Shown here in pieces: positions 1 through 8,742 of a DNA stretch of 64,000 nucleotides (positions are counted from its first letter, which is position 1; the number at the start of each line of letters is the position of its first letter). The DNA is taken from positions 3,286,001 to 3,350,000 of the forward strand of contig NZ_JARUND010000002.1 of assembly GCF_036898825.1 (NCBI RefSeq). The letters run 5' to 3'. This DNA is from Streptomyces sp. B21-083 (GTDB lineage: Bacteria; Actinomycetota; Actinomycetes; Streptomycetales; Streptomycetaceae). A model generated the notes under the pieces. That model worked only from the letters and a program-made list of their open reading frames with translations. It searched no databases and was not told the DNA's origin. The position numbers and the translations under genes are program-made.

Positions 1-1
1 G

Positions 2-1681
2 CTGTCCGGTTCGACGTACCAGCTGAACGACACGACACGCGGCACCCACAAGACGTACAGCCTGGGCAACGGCACCTCGGGCACCGGCACCCTGATGACC
101 GACGCCGACGACACGTGGGGCACCGGGGCCGGGTCCAACACGCAGACGGCGGGCGTGGACGCGCACTACGGCGCCCAGGAGACGTGGGACTTCTACAAGA
201 ACACGTTCGGGCGCAGCGGCATCAGGAACGACGGTGTGGCCGCCTACTCGCGCGTGCACTACAGCACGGCGTACGTGAACGCGTTCTGGGACGACTCCTG
301 CTTCTGCATGACGTACGGCGACGGCACGAGCAGCACCCACGCGCTCACCTCGCTGGACGTGGCCGGGCACGAGATGTCGCACGGCGTCACGTCCAACACC
401 GCGGGCCTCAACTACACCGGTGAGTCGGGCGGGTTGAACGAAGCGACCTCCGACATCTTCGGCACGGGTGTGGAGTTCTACGCGAACAACTCCTCCGACG
501 TCGGTGACTACCTCATCGGCGAGAAGATCGACATCAACGGCGATGGTACGCCGCTGCGTTACATGGACAAGCCGAGCAAGGACGGTGGCTCGGCGGACAG
601 TTGGTACTCGGGCGTCGGCAACCTGGACGTGCACTACTCGTCCGGCCCGGCGAACCACATGTTCTACCTGCTGTCGGAAGGCAGCGGCTCCAAGACCATC
701 AACGGCGTGACGTACAACAGCTCGACGTCCGACGGTGTCGCCGTCGCGGGCATCGGCCGGGCCGCCGCGCTGCAGATCTGGTACAAGGCGCTGACGACGT
801 ACATGACGTCCAGCACCACGTACGCCCAGGCGCGCACCGCCGCGCTGAACGCCGCCGCGGCGCTCTACGGCAGCAGCTCCACCCAGTACGCGGGTGTGGG
901 CAACGCCTTCGCGGGCATCAACGTCGGCAGCCACATCACCGTGCCGACCAACGGCGTCTCGGTCACCAACCCGGGCAGCCAGTCGTCGACGGTCGGTACG
1001 GCGGTCAGCCTGGCGATCACGGCCAGCAGCACCAACAGCGGCTCGCTGACCTACGCGGCGACCGGTCTGCCGACCGGACTGTCGATCAGCGGCTCGACGG
1101 GCGCCATCTCCGGCACCCCGACCACCGCGGGCACCTACAGCTCGACGGTCACGGTGACCGACAGCACGGGCGCCACCGGTACGGCGTCCTTCACCTGGAC
1201 GGTCAGCACGAGCGGCAGCGGAACCTGCACCTCGGCGCAGCTGCTGGGCAACGCGGGCTTCGAGTCGGGCAACACCACCTGGGCCGGCTCCAGCGGCGTC
1301 ATCACCAACTCCAGCAGCCAGGCGGCCCGCACCGGCTCCTACAAGGCCTGGCTCGACGGCTACGGCTCCACCCACACCGACACGCTGTCCCAGTCGGTGA
1401 CGATCCCGAGCGGCTGCACGGGCACGAAGCTCACGTTCTACGTCCACATCGACACGGCTGAGACCACCACCAGCTCGCAGTACGACAAGCTGACGGTCAC
1501 CGCCGGTTCGACGACCCTGGCGACCTACTCCAACCTGAACGCGGCGACCGGCTACGTCCTCAAGACGATCAGCCTCTCGGCCTACGCGGGTACGACGGTC
1601 GCCCTGAAGTTCACGGGCGTGGAGGACTCCTCCCTCCAGACGAGCTTCGTGATCGACGACACGGCGGTCACGACCAGCTGA
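2..1681 (+). CDS. Secreted M4 (thermolysin-family) metallopeptidase, 5' end outside window
   Basis: This is the C-terminal 559 residues of a zinc endopeptidase; the reading frame is open from base 2, so signal peptide and propeptide lie off the left edge. The zinc motif HEMSH begins at fragment residue 123, and the third ligand is the Glu of GGLNEATSD near residue 147. After the catalytic domain comes a putative Ig-like module (about residues 317-400, with the typical LPTGLSISGSTGAISGTP pattern), then a roughly 135-residue jelly-roll-like tail ending IDDTAV. The catalytic part is very similar to the protease on the opposite strand at 5306-7579, but the tails differ: that one ends in a P/Homo-B-like domain. 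It probably degrades extracellular protein. A strong hairpin follows the stop. Confidence 0.93.
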   Translation: MSGSTYQLNDTTRGTHKTYSLGNGTSGTGTLMTDADDTWGTGAGSNTQTAGVDAHYGAQETWDFYKNTFGRSGIRNDGVAAYSRVHYSTAYVNAFWDDSCFCMTYGDGTSSTHALTSLDVAGHEMSHGVTSNTAGLNYTGESGGLNEATSDIFGTGVEFYANNSSDVGDYLIGEKIDINGDGTPLRYMDKPSKDGGSADSWYSGVGNLDVHYSSGPANHMFYLLSEGSGSKTINGVTYNSSTSDGVAVAGIGRAAALQIWYKALTTYMTSSTTYAQARTAALNAAAALYGSSSTQYAGVGNAFAGINVGSHITVPTNGVSVTNPGSQSSTVGTAVSLAITASSTNSGSLTYAATGLPTGLSISGSTGAISGTPTTAGTYSSTVTVTDSTGATGTASFTWTVSTSGSGTCTSAQLLGNAGFESGNTTWAGSSGVITNSSSQAARTGSYKAWLDGYGSTHTDTLSQSVTIPSGCTGTKLTFYVHIDTAETTTSSQYDKLTVTAGSTTLATYSNLNAATGYVLKTISLSAYAGTTVALKFTGVEDSSLQTSFVIDDTAVTTS

Positions 1682-1712
1682 TCACCGCCCACTGACCAAC
1701 CCCCCACGGGTA

Positions 1713-1756
1713 CGGCTGCGGCACCCGGCGCCTTCCAGCGCCGGGTGCCGCAGCCG
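1713..1756. terminator. Long perfect hairpin between convergent genes
   Basis: A 19-bp perfect stem (1713-1731 pairing with 1738-1756) with a six-base loop lies between the M4 protease stop and the uppS stop. It has no strong T-tract, as is usual in Streptomyces, and could end transcription from both sides. Confidence 0.8.
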
Positions 1757-1788
1757 TTCCACAGGAGGAGTCAGAAGGACCAAGGGGC

Positions 1789-2637
1789 TCAGACCTCCAG
1801 GTTGCCCTTCATGTCCCGCTGCATTTCCAGCAGTTGCTCATTCGGGACCGCGCCGCCGAACCGCCGGTCGCGGGAGGCGAATTCGACGCAGGCGCGCCAC
1901 AGGTCGCGGCGGTCGAAGTCCGGCCAGAGAACGTCCTGGAACACCATCTCGGCGTAACTCGACTGCCAGATCAGGTAGTTGGAGGTGCGCTGTTCTCCAC
2001 TGGGCCGGAGGAAAAGGTCGACGTCCGGCATGTCCGGGTAGTAGAGGTACTTCTGGATGGTCTTCTCGGAGACCTTGTCGGGGTCGAGCTTTCCGGCGGC
2101 GACATCGCGGGCCATCGCCTTGGCCGCGTCGGCGAGTTCGGCGCGACCGCCGTAATTGACGCAGAAGTAGAGGGTCATGGCGTCGTTGTTCTTGGTCTGC
2201 TCCTGGGCGACCTGGAGTTCCTGAACGACGGACTTCCACATCTTGGGCATACGCCCGACCCACCGAATCCGGATACCGAGTTCGTTCATCTCGTCGCGTC
2301 GGCGCCGGATGACGTCACGGTTGAAGTTCATGAGGAAGCGGACCTCTTCAGGTGACCGCTTCCAGTTCTCGGTGGAGAAGGCGTAGAGGGAGAGATTCTT
2401 GACGCCGAGTTCCAGGCATCCCTTGAGAACATCGAGGACGACACCTTCGCCGACCTTGTGCCCCTCCGTACGCGGCAGCCCGCGCTCCTTGGCCCACCGC
2501 CCGTTGCCGTCCATGACGCATGCCACATGGTTCGGTACGAGTTCGCCGGGGAGCTTCGGCGCGGTGGCGCCGGAGGGGTGCGGCTCCGGCGTCTTGTACT
2601 CGCGGCGCTGGCGCCCCAGGATTCCGCGTACGACCAT
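1789..2637 (-). CDS. uppS: Isoprenyl transferase (undecaprenyl/polyprenyl diphosphate synthase)
   Basis: A 282-residue cis-prenyltransferase that condenses isopentenyl diphosphate onto an allylic primer to make the lipid carrier for cell-wall synthesis; cytosolic, membrane-associated. The family signature [13 protein letters not shown] is near residue 41, followed by [11 protein letters not shown] and the C-terminal [15 protein letters not shown] region that binds the homoallylic substrate. Length fits the actinobacterial form with an N-terminal extension. It lies 51 bases downstream of recO on the same strand, the usual actinobacterial pairing. Streptomyces often has more than one paralogue, so the exact chain length made cannot be read from the sequence. 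Confidence 0.95.
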   Translation of the reverse strand: MVVRGILGRQRREYKTPEPHPSGATAPKLPGELVPNHVACVMDGNGRWAKERGLPRTEGHKVGEGVVLDVLKGCLELGVKNLSLYAFSTENWKRSPEEVRFLMNFNRDVIRRRRDEMNELGIRIRWVGRMPKMWKSVVQELQVAQEQTKNNDAMTLYFCVNYGGRAELADAAKAMARDVAAGKLDPDKVSEKTIQKYLYYPDMPDVDLFLRPSGEQRTSNYLIWQSSYAEMVFQDVLWPDFDRRDLWRACVEFASRDRRFGGAVPNEQLLEMQRDMKGNLEV

Positions 2638-2688
2638 GAGTCTCTCGTCTCTTTTCTTACCGGTGCTTGCTACTACTAATTCGCTTTT

Positions 2689-3435
2689 CTACTTCTCTAC
2701 ATAGCGCAGGGAGCGCAGCCCGCGCTCCAGGTGCCAGTGCAGGTAGGCGGACACCAGCCCGCTCCCCTCTCTGACATGACGCGGCTCACACGCGTCCGCG
2801 GTCGCCCAGTCGCCCGTGAGCAGCGCGCCGAGCAGTTCGAGGGCCTGGGGAGAGGGTACGACGCTCCCGGCGACCCGGCAGTCGACGCAGACGGAGCCTC
2901 CGGCGGCCACCGAGAAGAAGCGGTTCGGCCCGGCCATCCCGCACTTCGCGCAGTCGCCGAAGGAGGGCGCGTACCCGTTGACGGCGAGGGAGCGCAGCAG
3001 GAACGCGTCGAGGATGAGGTGAGGCTCGTGCTCGGCACGGGCGAGGGTGCGCAGCCCGCCGACCAACAGCAGGTACTGCTGCACCGCGGGCTCACCCTCG
3101 TGGTCGGTGAACCGTTCCGCCGTCTCCAGCATGGCCGTCCCGGCGGTGTACCGGGCGTAGTCGGTGACGATGCCGCCACCGTACGGAGCGATGGTCTCGC
3201 TCTGCGTACAGAGCGGCAGCCCGCGCCCGACCAGGTCGCTCCCCCGCGAGAAGAACTGCACGTCGACATGGGAGAAGGGTTCCAGCCGGGCCCCGAACTT
3301 GGACTTCGTCCGCCGCACCCCCCGGGCCACGGCCCGGACCCGCCCGTGACCGCGCGTGAGCAGCGTGATGATCCGGTCGGCTTCCCCCAGCTTCTGGGTA
3401 CGCAGCACGACACCGTCGTCACGGAACAAGCTCAT
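2689..3435 (-). CDS. recO: DNA repair protein RecO
   Basis: A 248-residue recombination mediator that helps load RecA with RecR on SSB-coated DNA. The N-terminus (MSLFRDDGVVLRTQKLGEAD) is the typical RecO OB-fold start; a C-terminal zinc-binding pattern CAKCG...CVDC lies around residues 165-190. The frame is open upstream to 3534, but the ATG at 3435 gives the conserved RecO N-terminus, so that start is preferred. It is followed by uppS after 51 bases, consistent with co-transcription. Confidence 0.95.
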   Translation of the reverse strand: MSLFRDDGVVLRTQKLGEADRIITLLTRGHGRVRAVARGVRRTKSKFGARLEPFSHVDVQFFSRGSDLVGRGLPLCTQSETIAPYGGGIVTDYARYTAGTAMLETAERFTDHEGEPAVQQYLLLVGGLRTLARAEHEPHLILDAFLLRSLAVNGYAPSFGDCAKCGMAGPNRFFSVAAGGSVCVDCRVAGSVVPSPQALELLGALLTGDWATADACEPRHVREGSGLVSAYLHWHLERGLRSLRYVEK

Positions 3436-3603
3436 GGGGTCATTGTCTCGTACGGAACGGGGGGCCAGGACGGGCTGGTACCTCTTACCGGCGAACGGGG
3501 CGGATTCGCTGAGCTGCGGCCGGCCTGTCGGCAAGGCTCTGTTCGGGGACGATCAGTACGTGCTGGGGTGACACACGTCACGCGCCGACCCCCGGAGGGA
3601 AGC

Positions 3604-3858
3604 TCAGGGAACCTCACCGCGGCTGCGTGCGTTCGCGTACGCCGTGGCCGCGCTGAGGCGTTCCGCCGGGGTGGCGGGCCTGAGGGCGTCCGGGGCCGCG
3701 TCCCACTCCCGGCCGCCGCCGTACGATCTGAGCTGGACGTAGGGCCCCTCGTGCCCCATGACCAGCCCCACCTTTTCGGTGCCGGTGTCCATGACGTACG
3801 AGCCGACCTCCGGCCGCCCCGGTTTACCCGCCCGCGCCGTCGGCTTCACGTCGTTCAT
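3604..3858 (-). CDS. Small conserved hypothetical protein (84 aa)
   Basis: I do not recognise a named domain. The protein is 84 residues with an N-terminal basic stretch, a central segment (GSYVMDTGTEKVGLVMGHEG) that looks like a small beta-barrel, and a conserved-looking RSYGGGREWDAAPDALRPA segment. Its start overlaps the stop of the upstream 71-residue gene by four bases (ATGA), implying translational coupling. The pair is transcribed divergently from an XRE-family regulator, an arrangement seen often in Streptomyces, so it is probably the regulator's small-protein partner set. Confidence 0.7.
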   Translation of the reverse strand: MNDVKPTARAGKPGRPEVGSYVMDTGTEKVGLVMGHEGPYVQLRSYGGGREWDAAPDALRPATPAERLSAATAYANARSRGEVP

Positions 3859-4070
3859 CGCAGCGCCGCCGCGATCCGGGCCGCCGTCTCGACGTTGCAG
3901 CGCCCCAATTCGATGAGCGGACAGGGCGCTTCCCGGGCCACGCTCGCCGCGTCCAACCGGAGCGACGGCAAGGTAATCCCGGCGTTTTTCAACGCCTTCC
4001 GCAATTCCTTCACAATTTCCTCCGCTTCTTCGACGCAGTCCGCCGAGTGTGCCGCCTGACGTGCCGTCAC
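3855..4070 (-). CDS. Small hypothetical protein (71 aa), coupled to 3604-3858
   Basis: A 71-residue cytosolic protein with an acidic, helical N-terminal half (EEAEEIVKELRKALKNAG) and a C-terminal half reading LIELGRCNVETAARIAAALR. No catalytic motif is visible and no family is recognised. It is first of a two-gene unit overlapping by ATGA with the 84-residue gene, divergent from the XRE regulator that starts at 4191. The gap of about 120 bases between the divergent starts must hold promoters for both. Confidence 0.65.
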   Translation of the reverse strand: MTARQAAHSADCVEEAEEIVKELRKALKNAGITLPSLRLDAASVAREAPCPLIELGRCNVETAARIAAALR

Positions 4071-4190
4071 CGTGCTCCCCTGACTAATCGAGTTTCACTC
4101 TTCGCACTTCTACGATGACGCGTTGTGCCTACACTCGGAAGGCTCTGGGCGCAGCAACGGCGGTGCAGTCGAAGGGGGTTCAGTTCGGTT

Positions 4191-5027
4191 ATGGCCAATG
4201 GTTCACAGCAGCAGGCGGCTTGGGAGTTCTTCGGAACGGAGTTGAAGCGACGCCGGGAGGAGGCCGGATTAACCCAAGTGGAGCTGGGAGCGCTGGTTTT
4301 CGTCTCCGGGGGCTACATCGGGCAGTTCGAGCAGGCGATTCGGAAGCCGCAGTTGGATGTGGCGGTACGGATTGACGACGTCCTACAAACCGCTGGTTTT
4401 TTCGAGCGCACGTGGCGCAAGCTCATCGACGACAAGCGGTACGCCGATTACTTCGCGGCGGTCGTGGAGCTTGAGCGGACGGCGACGAAGATCTGCGAGT
4501 TCGCGCCCACGCTCGTACCCGGCCTGTTGCAGACCGCCTCGTACACGCGGGCGGTGACATTGGCGAGCAACCCGTTCGCCACTGACGCCCACATCGAGGA
4601 GAAGATCGCGGCCCGCATCGAACGGGCACGCATCCTGAACGGCACTACACGACCCGAGTATTGGGCAATCCTGCACGAGCACGTGTTGCGCGTTCCGGTC
4701 GGCGGCGCGACCGAGATGGCCGAGCAACTGGAGCACATCCTGGAGCTGGCGCGGCAGCGGAAGGTCCTGGTGCAGGTGCTGCCCACCTCCGTTGGGGCGT
4801 ACCCCCTCATGGGCCGGATGGTCAGGCTCTTCGAGTTCGAGGACGCACCGCCAACCTCCTATACAGAGGCCGTGTATTCGGGGAGCCTGCTGGACGATCC
4901 GGCCCTAGTGAAGCGCGTGCAGGGGGCATACGATCTGCTCAGGGCCGCCGCACTGCCGCCGGAGGCGTCCCTCGCCCTGATCGAGTCGGCGGCGGAGGAC
5001 CACAGACGATGCGCGCGTACGACCTGA
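4191..5027 (+). CDS. XRE-family regulator with DUF5753-type C-terminal domain
   Basis: A 278-residue DNA-binding protein. The N-terminal HTH (about residues 20-75) contains ELKRRREEAGLTQVELGALV and GGYIGQFEQAIRKP; the rest matches the DUF5753 (Scr1-type antitoxin-like) domain, with LVPGLLQTASYTRAV and the PLMGRMVRLFEFED stretch. The ATG at 4191 is preferred over the upstream start at 4125 because a good purine-rich ribosome site (GAAGGGGG, 4171-4178) precedes it and because alignable family sequence starts here. It overlaps the next gene, a DUF397 protein. Such pairs act as regulators of development or secondary metabolism in Streptomyces; the targets here are unknown. Confidence 0.9.
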   Translation: MANGSQQQAAWEFFGTELKRRREEAGLTQVELGALVFVSGGYIGQFEQAIRKPQLDVAVRIDDVLQTAGFFERTWRKLIDDKRYADYFAAVVELERTATKICEFAPTLVPGLLQTASYTRAVTLASNPFATDAHIEEKIAARIERARILNGTTRPEYWAILHEHVLRVPVGGATEMAEQLEHILELARQRKVLVQVLPTSVGAYPLMGRMVRLFEFEDAPPTSYTEAVYSGSLLDDPALVKRVQGAYDLLRAAALPPEASLALIESAAEDHRRCARTT

Positions 5028-5278
5028 GCACTGCCAAGTGGCGCAAAAGCACCTACAGCGACGACAACGGCGGCGACTGCGTCGAGGTAGCGCACGACTT
5101 CATCGGCGCCGCCCGCTGGCGTAAGAGCACGTACAGCGACGGCAACGGCGGTGACTGCGTCGAAGTAGCCGACGGAGTCCCCGGCATCGTGCCCGTCCGG
5201 GACAGCAAGGTCTCGGACGGGCCCGTGCTGCTCGTTAATGCGCCGGCCTGGGCGGAGTTCATCGGCGCCGTCGCGTAG
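5009..5278 (+). CDS. DUF397 protein with internally duplicated motif
   Basis: An 89-residue partner of the preceding XRE regulator; its ATG lies inside the regulator's last codons (19-base overlap). The DUF397 signature WRKSTYSD-NGGDCVEVA occurs twice, at residues 11-28 and 37-54, followed by one copy of the usual ending VPVRDSKVSDGPVLLVNAPAWAEFI (read in two pieces). The two copies are exactly 78 bases apart and in frame. Normal DUF397 proteins of about 60-75 residues carry one copy. Family members are small antitoxin-like or signalling partners of XRE regulators. Confidence 0.9.
   Translation: MRAYDLSTAKWRKSTYSDDNGGDCVEVAHDFIGAARWRKSTYSDGNGGDCVEVADGVPGIVPVRDSKVSDGPVLLVNAPAWAEFIGAVA
5039..5170 (+). 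repeat. 78-bp in-frame tandem duplication inside the DUF397 gene
   Basis: Bases 5039-5092 and 5117-5170 encode nearly identical 18-residue segments (WRKSTYSD, then D or G, then NGGDCVEVA). Several silent differences separate the copies, so the duplication is not brand new. Confidence 0.85.
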
Positions 5279-5305
5279 GACGGCGCCGACGACTCTGCTG
5301 TCAGG

Positions 5306-7579
5306 TCACGGCGTGAGCTGCCAGCGCTGGATGTACCCGACGTCGATCGACGCGTGGTCCTGCACGCGCAGCTTCCACGTGCCGGTGAGGGGCTGGGCCG
5401 AGGCGTCGATCGTGAAGGCCTGGTCGACGTTGTCGGCGGAGCCGCCGCTCAGGTTGAGGAGCGAGTAGACGGTGCCGTTGGGGCCGACCAGGTCGACGGT
5501 CAGGTCACCGCGGTAGGTGTGGACGATGTTGACGTAGACCGAGGTGGCGGCGGAGGCGTTGCCGTCGCGGCCCTCGATGGTGATCGGGGACTCCACGGCG
5601 GCACCGTTGTCGGGGATGTCGACGCGGGTGGATGTGGCGTAGATGTAGGCGATCCGCCAGGTGAAGGTGTCCGTGACGGACGCGCCTGTGCCGTCGGTGA
5701 CCTTGATGGCGACGTCGCTGGCGCCGAGGGTGGTCGGCGTCCCGGAGATCAGACCGCTCGGGCTGAGGGTCAGGCCGTCGGGCAGGCCGGTGGCCTCGTA
5801 GGTCAGCCCCGAACCGGAGTTGGTGGTGTACGCGTCCACCTGAAGGCTGACCGCCTGCCCGACGCCGCTGGTCTGGTCGGCGAGCGGGGCGACGTTGACG
5901 CCGAGGGCTATCCGGCCGCCGACGTTGATGCCGGCCCAGGCGTCGGCGACGGCGAGGTAGGTGGGACTGTAGGCGCCGAACAGGTCACCCGCCGCCTGGA
6001 GGGTGGCGGTGCGGGCGCCCGCGTAGTCGGTCGACGAGGTCATGTACGTCGTCAGCGCTCGGTACCAGACGGCGGCGGCGTTGTCGATGCCGATGCCGGT
6101 GACGGCCTGACCGTCCGAGGTCGGGCTGTTGTAGGCGACGCCGTTGACGGTCTTGGCGCCGCTGCCCTCGGAGAGCAGGTAGAAGAAGTGGTTCGCCGGG
6201 CCCGAGGAGTAGTGGACGTCGAGGTTGCCCAGGGTGGAGCTCCAACTGTCGCGGGAGCCGCCGTCCTTGGAGGGCTTGTCCATGTAACGCAGCGGAGTGC
6301 CGTTGCCGTTGATGTCGATCTTCTCGCCGACGAGGTAGTCACCGGGATCGGCGGCGAGGTTCGCGTGGAACTCGACGGCCGCGGCGAAGATGTCGGAGGT
6401 CGCCTCGTTGAGACCGCCGGACTCGCCCGAGTAGTTCAGGTTGGCGGTGGCGGCGGTGACGCCGTGGCTCATCTCGTGGGCGGCCACGTCGAGCGCGGTC
6501 AGCGGGTGCGTGTTGCCCGAGCCGTCGCCGTAGGTCATGCAGAAGCAGCTGTCCTGCCAGAAGGCGTTGACGTAACTGCTGCCGTAGTGGGCCCGGCTGT
6601 AGGCGGCGACACCGTCGTTGCGGATGCCGTTGCGGCCGAACACGTCCTTGTAGTAGTCCCAGGTGGCGGCGGCACCGAATGCCACGTCGACACCGGCGGT
6701 CTGGCGGTTGGACGGCAGACCGTTGCCCCAGACATCGTTGTCGTCCGTGAAGAGGGTGCCGGTGCCGGAGGTGCCCTGGTTCAGGTCGTACGTCTTGTGC
6801 CCGGCGCGGTCGCCGTCTGTGAGCTGGTACGTCGATCCCGCGAGGGTGCTGCCGAGGGGAACCGTGCCGACGTACTGGCCGGTGCCTTCGCCGGTGTGTA
6901 CCTTCTCGGCGGCGAGGATCTGCTTGCCGGTGCTCGCGTCGGTGACGACCTGCAGTTCGCTGGGCGTGCCGTCCTGCTGGACACCCTTGACCACCGTCTC
7001 CCAGGCCAGGACCGGCTTGGTCGCGCCGGCCCAGACGACGAGGCGGGGCGCGTGCCCGGTCTCGGTGCCGGTGACGTCGGTGCCCTTCGCGGCCGCGAGT
7101 GCCTTGCCGGTGGCGTTGGCCGCGGAGAGCTTCGGGGTGAGGGACGGCAGCGTGATGGTCGCCCCGCTCGCCTTGGACACGGTGGTGCGGTTGCTCTTGA
7201 GGTGGACGACCAGGTCGCCGCCGAGCACGGGCAGTCCGGCGTAGGTGCGTTCGTATCGGGTGTGGGTGGTGCCGTCGGCGTCCTGGACCACGTCCTTGAC
7301 GACGAGCTTCTCCCGCGCGCCGAGGGCGAGTTGACGGGCCGTGGCGCCGGACGCGGTCTGCGCGCTCTTGATCAGTGAGGCGCGGCGGGCCGCCGACAGG
7401 GGCGCCGCGGCGGCGCCCGCGCGAGGCACGGCGTTGATCTTGGCCGGGCCCGGGTCGGCCGGGGCCGCGGTGGCGGTTCCGGCTGGGGCCCCGAGGGCGA
7501 GCAGGGTCCCGATGGTCGTCATCGCGAGGGCGGCGGTGGCGGTTCTGTGCCGGAGGGTGGGGCGGTGTCGCCGGGGCAA
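5306..7579 (-). CDS. Secreted M4 metallopeptidase with Ig-like and P domains
   Basis: A 757-residue zinc endopeptidase. A TTG start at 7579 preceded by GAAGGAGA gives MPRRHRPTLRHRTATAALAM, a signal peptide ending near ATAAPA; no ATG gives a better start. Next come the FTP/PepSY propeptide (about residues 40-210, ARQLALGAREKLVVKDVVQD), the catalytic domain with HEMSH near residue 368 and GGLNEATSD near 390, an Ig-like module (about 565-645), and a proprotein-convertase P domain at the C-terminus (HTYRGDLTVDLVGPNGT...GYIQRWQL). It is closely similar to the truncated protease at 2-1681 but inverted. The role is probably extracellular protein digestion after self-cleavage of the propeptide. Confidence 0.94.
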   Translation of the reverse strand: MPRRHRPTLRHRTATAALAMTTIGTLLALGAPAGTATAAPADPGPAKINAVPRAGAAAAPLSAARRASLIKSAQTASGATARQLALGAREKLVVKDVVQDADGTTHTRYERTYAGLPVLGGDLVVHLKSNRTTVSKASGATITLPSLTPKLSAANATGKALAAAKGTDVTGTETGHAPRLVVWAGATKPVLAWETVVKGVQQDGTPSELQVVTDASTGKQILAAEKVHTGEGTGQYVGTVPLGSTLAGSTYQLTDGDRAGHKTYDLNQGTSGTGTLFTDDNDVWGNGLPSNRQTAGVDVAFGAAATWDYYKDVFGRNGIRNDGVAAYSRAHYGSSYVNAFWQDSCFCMTYGDGSGNTHPLTALDVAAHEMSHGVTAATANLNYSGESGGLNEATSDIFAAAVEFHANLAADPGDYLVGEKIDINGNGTPLRYMDKPSKDGGSRDSWSSTLGNLDVHYSSGPANHFFYLLSEGSGAKTVNGVAYNSPTSDGQAVTGIGIDNAAAVWYRALTTYMTSSTDYAGARTATLQAAGDLFGAYSPTYLAVADAWAGINVGGRIALGVNVAPLADQTSGVGQAVSLQVDAYTTNSGSGLTYEATGLPDGLTLSPSGLISGTPTTLGASDVAIKVTDGTGASVTDTFTWRIAYIYATSTRVDIPDNGAAVESPITIEGRDGNASAATSVYVNIVHTYRGDLTVDLVGPNGTVYSLLNLSGGSADNVDQAFTIDASAQPLTGTWKLRVQDHASIDVGYIQRWQLTP

Positions 7580-7981
7580 CGGGTTCTCCTTCTGTGCGAC
7601 GGTCGGCCCGTGATGGGGACCGACGTGGGGGCGGACCGACGGGATGGGGCCGGTCCGGGGCGCTGCACGGCAGGCGGGTGAGAAGAGGTGGGGGAGGTGA
7701 GTGGGGGATGTCCCGCATGATGCGGGTGTGAAGGAATGGTGAACTTCGGCAGCAGCGTGGCACTGCGTGCCTTGTTTTGTCATGAGAATGCCAAAACAAC
7801 GGCTTGAAATGACCATGCCCAACTGGGGGTCCGTCGCGCCGACGCGTTTTTCGGCCACGGGAGCGGCCCTCTTACCCCGCTGCTGGCTTCCAAAAGCAGA
7901 GATCGCGCGGATAGGCTCCCCCGGCGCGCGCATCGGACGCGTACCCGTTGGGGTGGGGACCCCTGCGTGGGGACATAAGGG
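7580..7981. promoter_or_regulatory. Divergent promoter region with two inverted repeats
   Basis: About 400 bases without a gene between two divergent starts. It holds a palindrome with arms CCCGCAT/ATGCGGG (7712-7726) and a longer inverted repeat with 8-base arms TTGTTTTG (7772-7779) and CAAAACAA (7792-7799) around a 12-base spacer. The AT-rich second repeat stands out from the GC-rich background and could be a regulator site for the protease gene; neither has been matched to a known regulator. Confidence 0.55.
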
Positions 7982-8740
7982 GTGGGGGACTTGACCAACG
8001 ACACCGACATACCCAGATCTGCCGAGCCGACCGGTTCGGCTGGACCGGCTGCACCGGCTGCACCGGCTGCACCGGCCAGAGCCGAGAAGGGCATGAGCGA
8101 GGGCGCGCAGGTCGCGGCGGCGCTCATCGTGGTCGCATGTCTCGCGGTGGGCTTGTGGGTGATAGCGAAGAACCAGCACGATCCCAGCCAGGATCCGGCC
8201 TCGTGCTCCCGCTCGAACGACGACGACCCGCTGTCGAAGCCCGTCTCCGGTGTACAACTCTGCGAGGCCCTCAACCGCCCGGACCTGCCGACGCTTCTCG
8301 GCACGCCCGGCGACCATGCGGTGGGCGCCTACAGCAACGAAGGCAAGGTCAGCCACAAGGCCGACGTCATGACGACCGACCCCGAGGCCACCGTCCAATT
8401 GGACGGCTACTCGGTGAAGCTCTCGACAATCGACGACGACCTCTCCATCGCCGACATGGCCGAGTACCTGCCCGGGTCCCCGGAACGGAAAACGGTCCTG
8501 GGTCACCCGGCGGTGCTCTACACGGGCCGGACCCTCGGCATCGTCTTCAAGGACGGCAAGGGCTCCAGCGGCCCGGGCGGCATCTCCCGCTCCCTCGTGG
8601 TCGCCAAGGGCCCCAAGGGCGACGGCGGTTCGTACGAGATCGACATCTGGCGCCAGGACGACGTGAACCCCGACGAGACGGCCCTGTTCCGGATCGCCGA
8701 CAAGGTGCTGCCGACGGTGCCGGGGTGGACGGCGGGCTGA
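7982..8740 (+). CDS. Single-pass membrane protein, DUF6215-like
   Basis: A 252-residue protein with a cytosolic N-terminus containing an Ala-Pro run (PAAPAAPAAPA, encoded by a 9-base tandem repeat at about 8046-8076), one membrane helix near residues 45-62 (VAAALIVVACLAVGLWVIA), and an extracellular domain with two cysteines. It resembles the Streptomyces DUF6215 family from memory; this has not been checked. The first possible start is GTG at 7982; TTG at 7991 has better spacing from AAGGGGTGGGG and is a real alternative. Function unknown. It ends just before the convergent LysR gene. Confidence 0.7.
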   Translation: MGDLTNDTDIPRSAEPTGSAGPAAPAAPAAPARAEKGMSEGAQVAAALIVVACLAVGLWVIAKNQHDPSQDPASCSRSNDDDPLSKPVSGVQLCEALNRPDLPTLLGTPGDHAVGAYSNEGKVSHKADVMTTDPEATVQLDGYSVKLSTIDDDLSIADMAEYLPGSPERKTVLGHPAVLYTGRTLGIVFKDGKGSSGPGGISRSLVVAKGPKGDGGSYEIDIWRQDDVNPDETALFRIADKVLPTVPGWTAG

Positions 8741-8742
8741 GT

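Noticed and set aside
8046..8076. Short tandem repeat GCTGCACCG
   Set aside because: It is a coding repeat for the Ala-Pro run of the DUF6215-like protein; too short to be a separate element.
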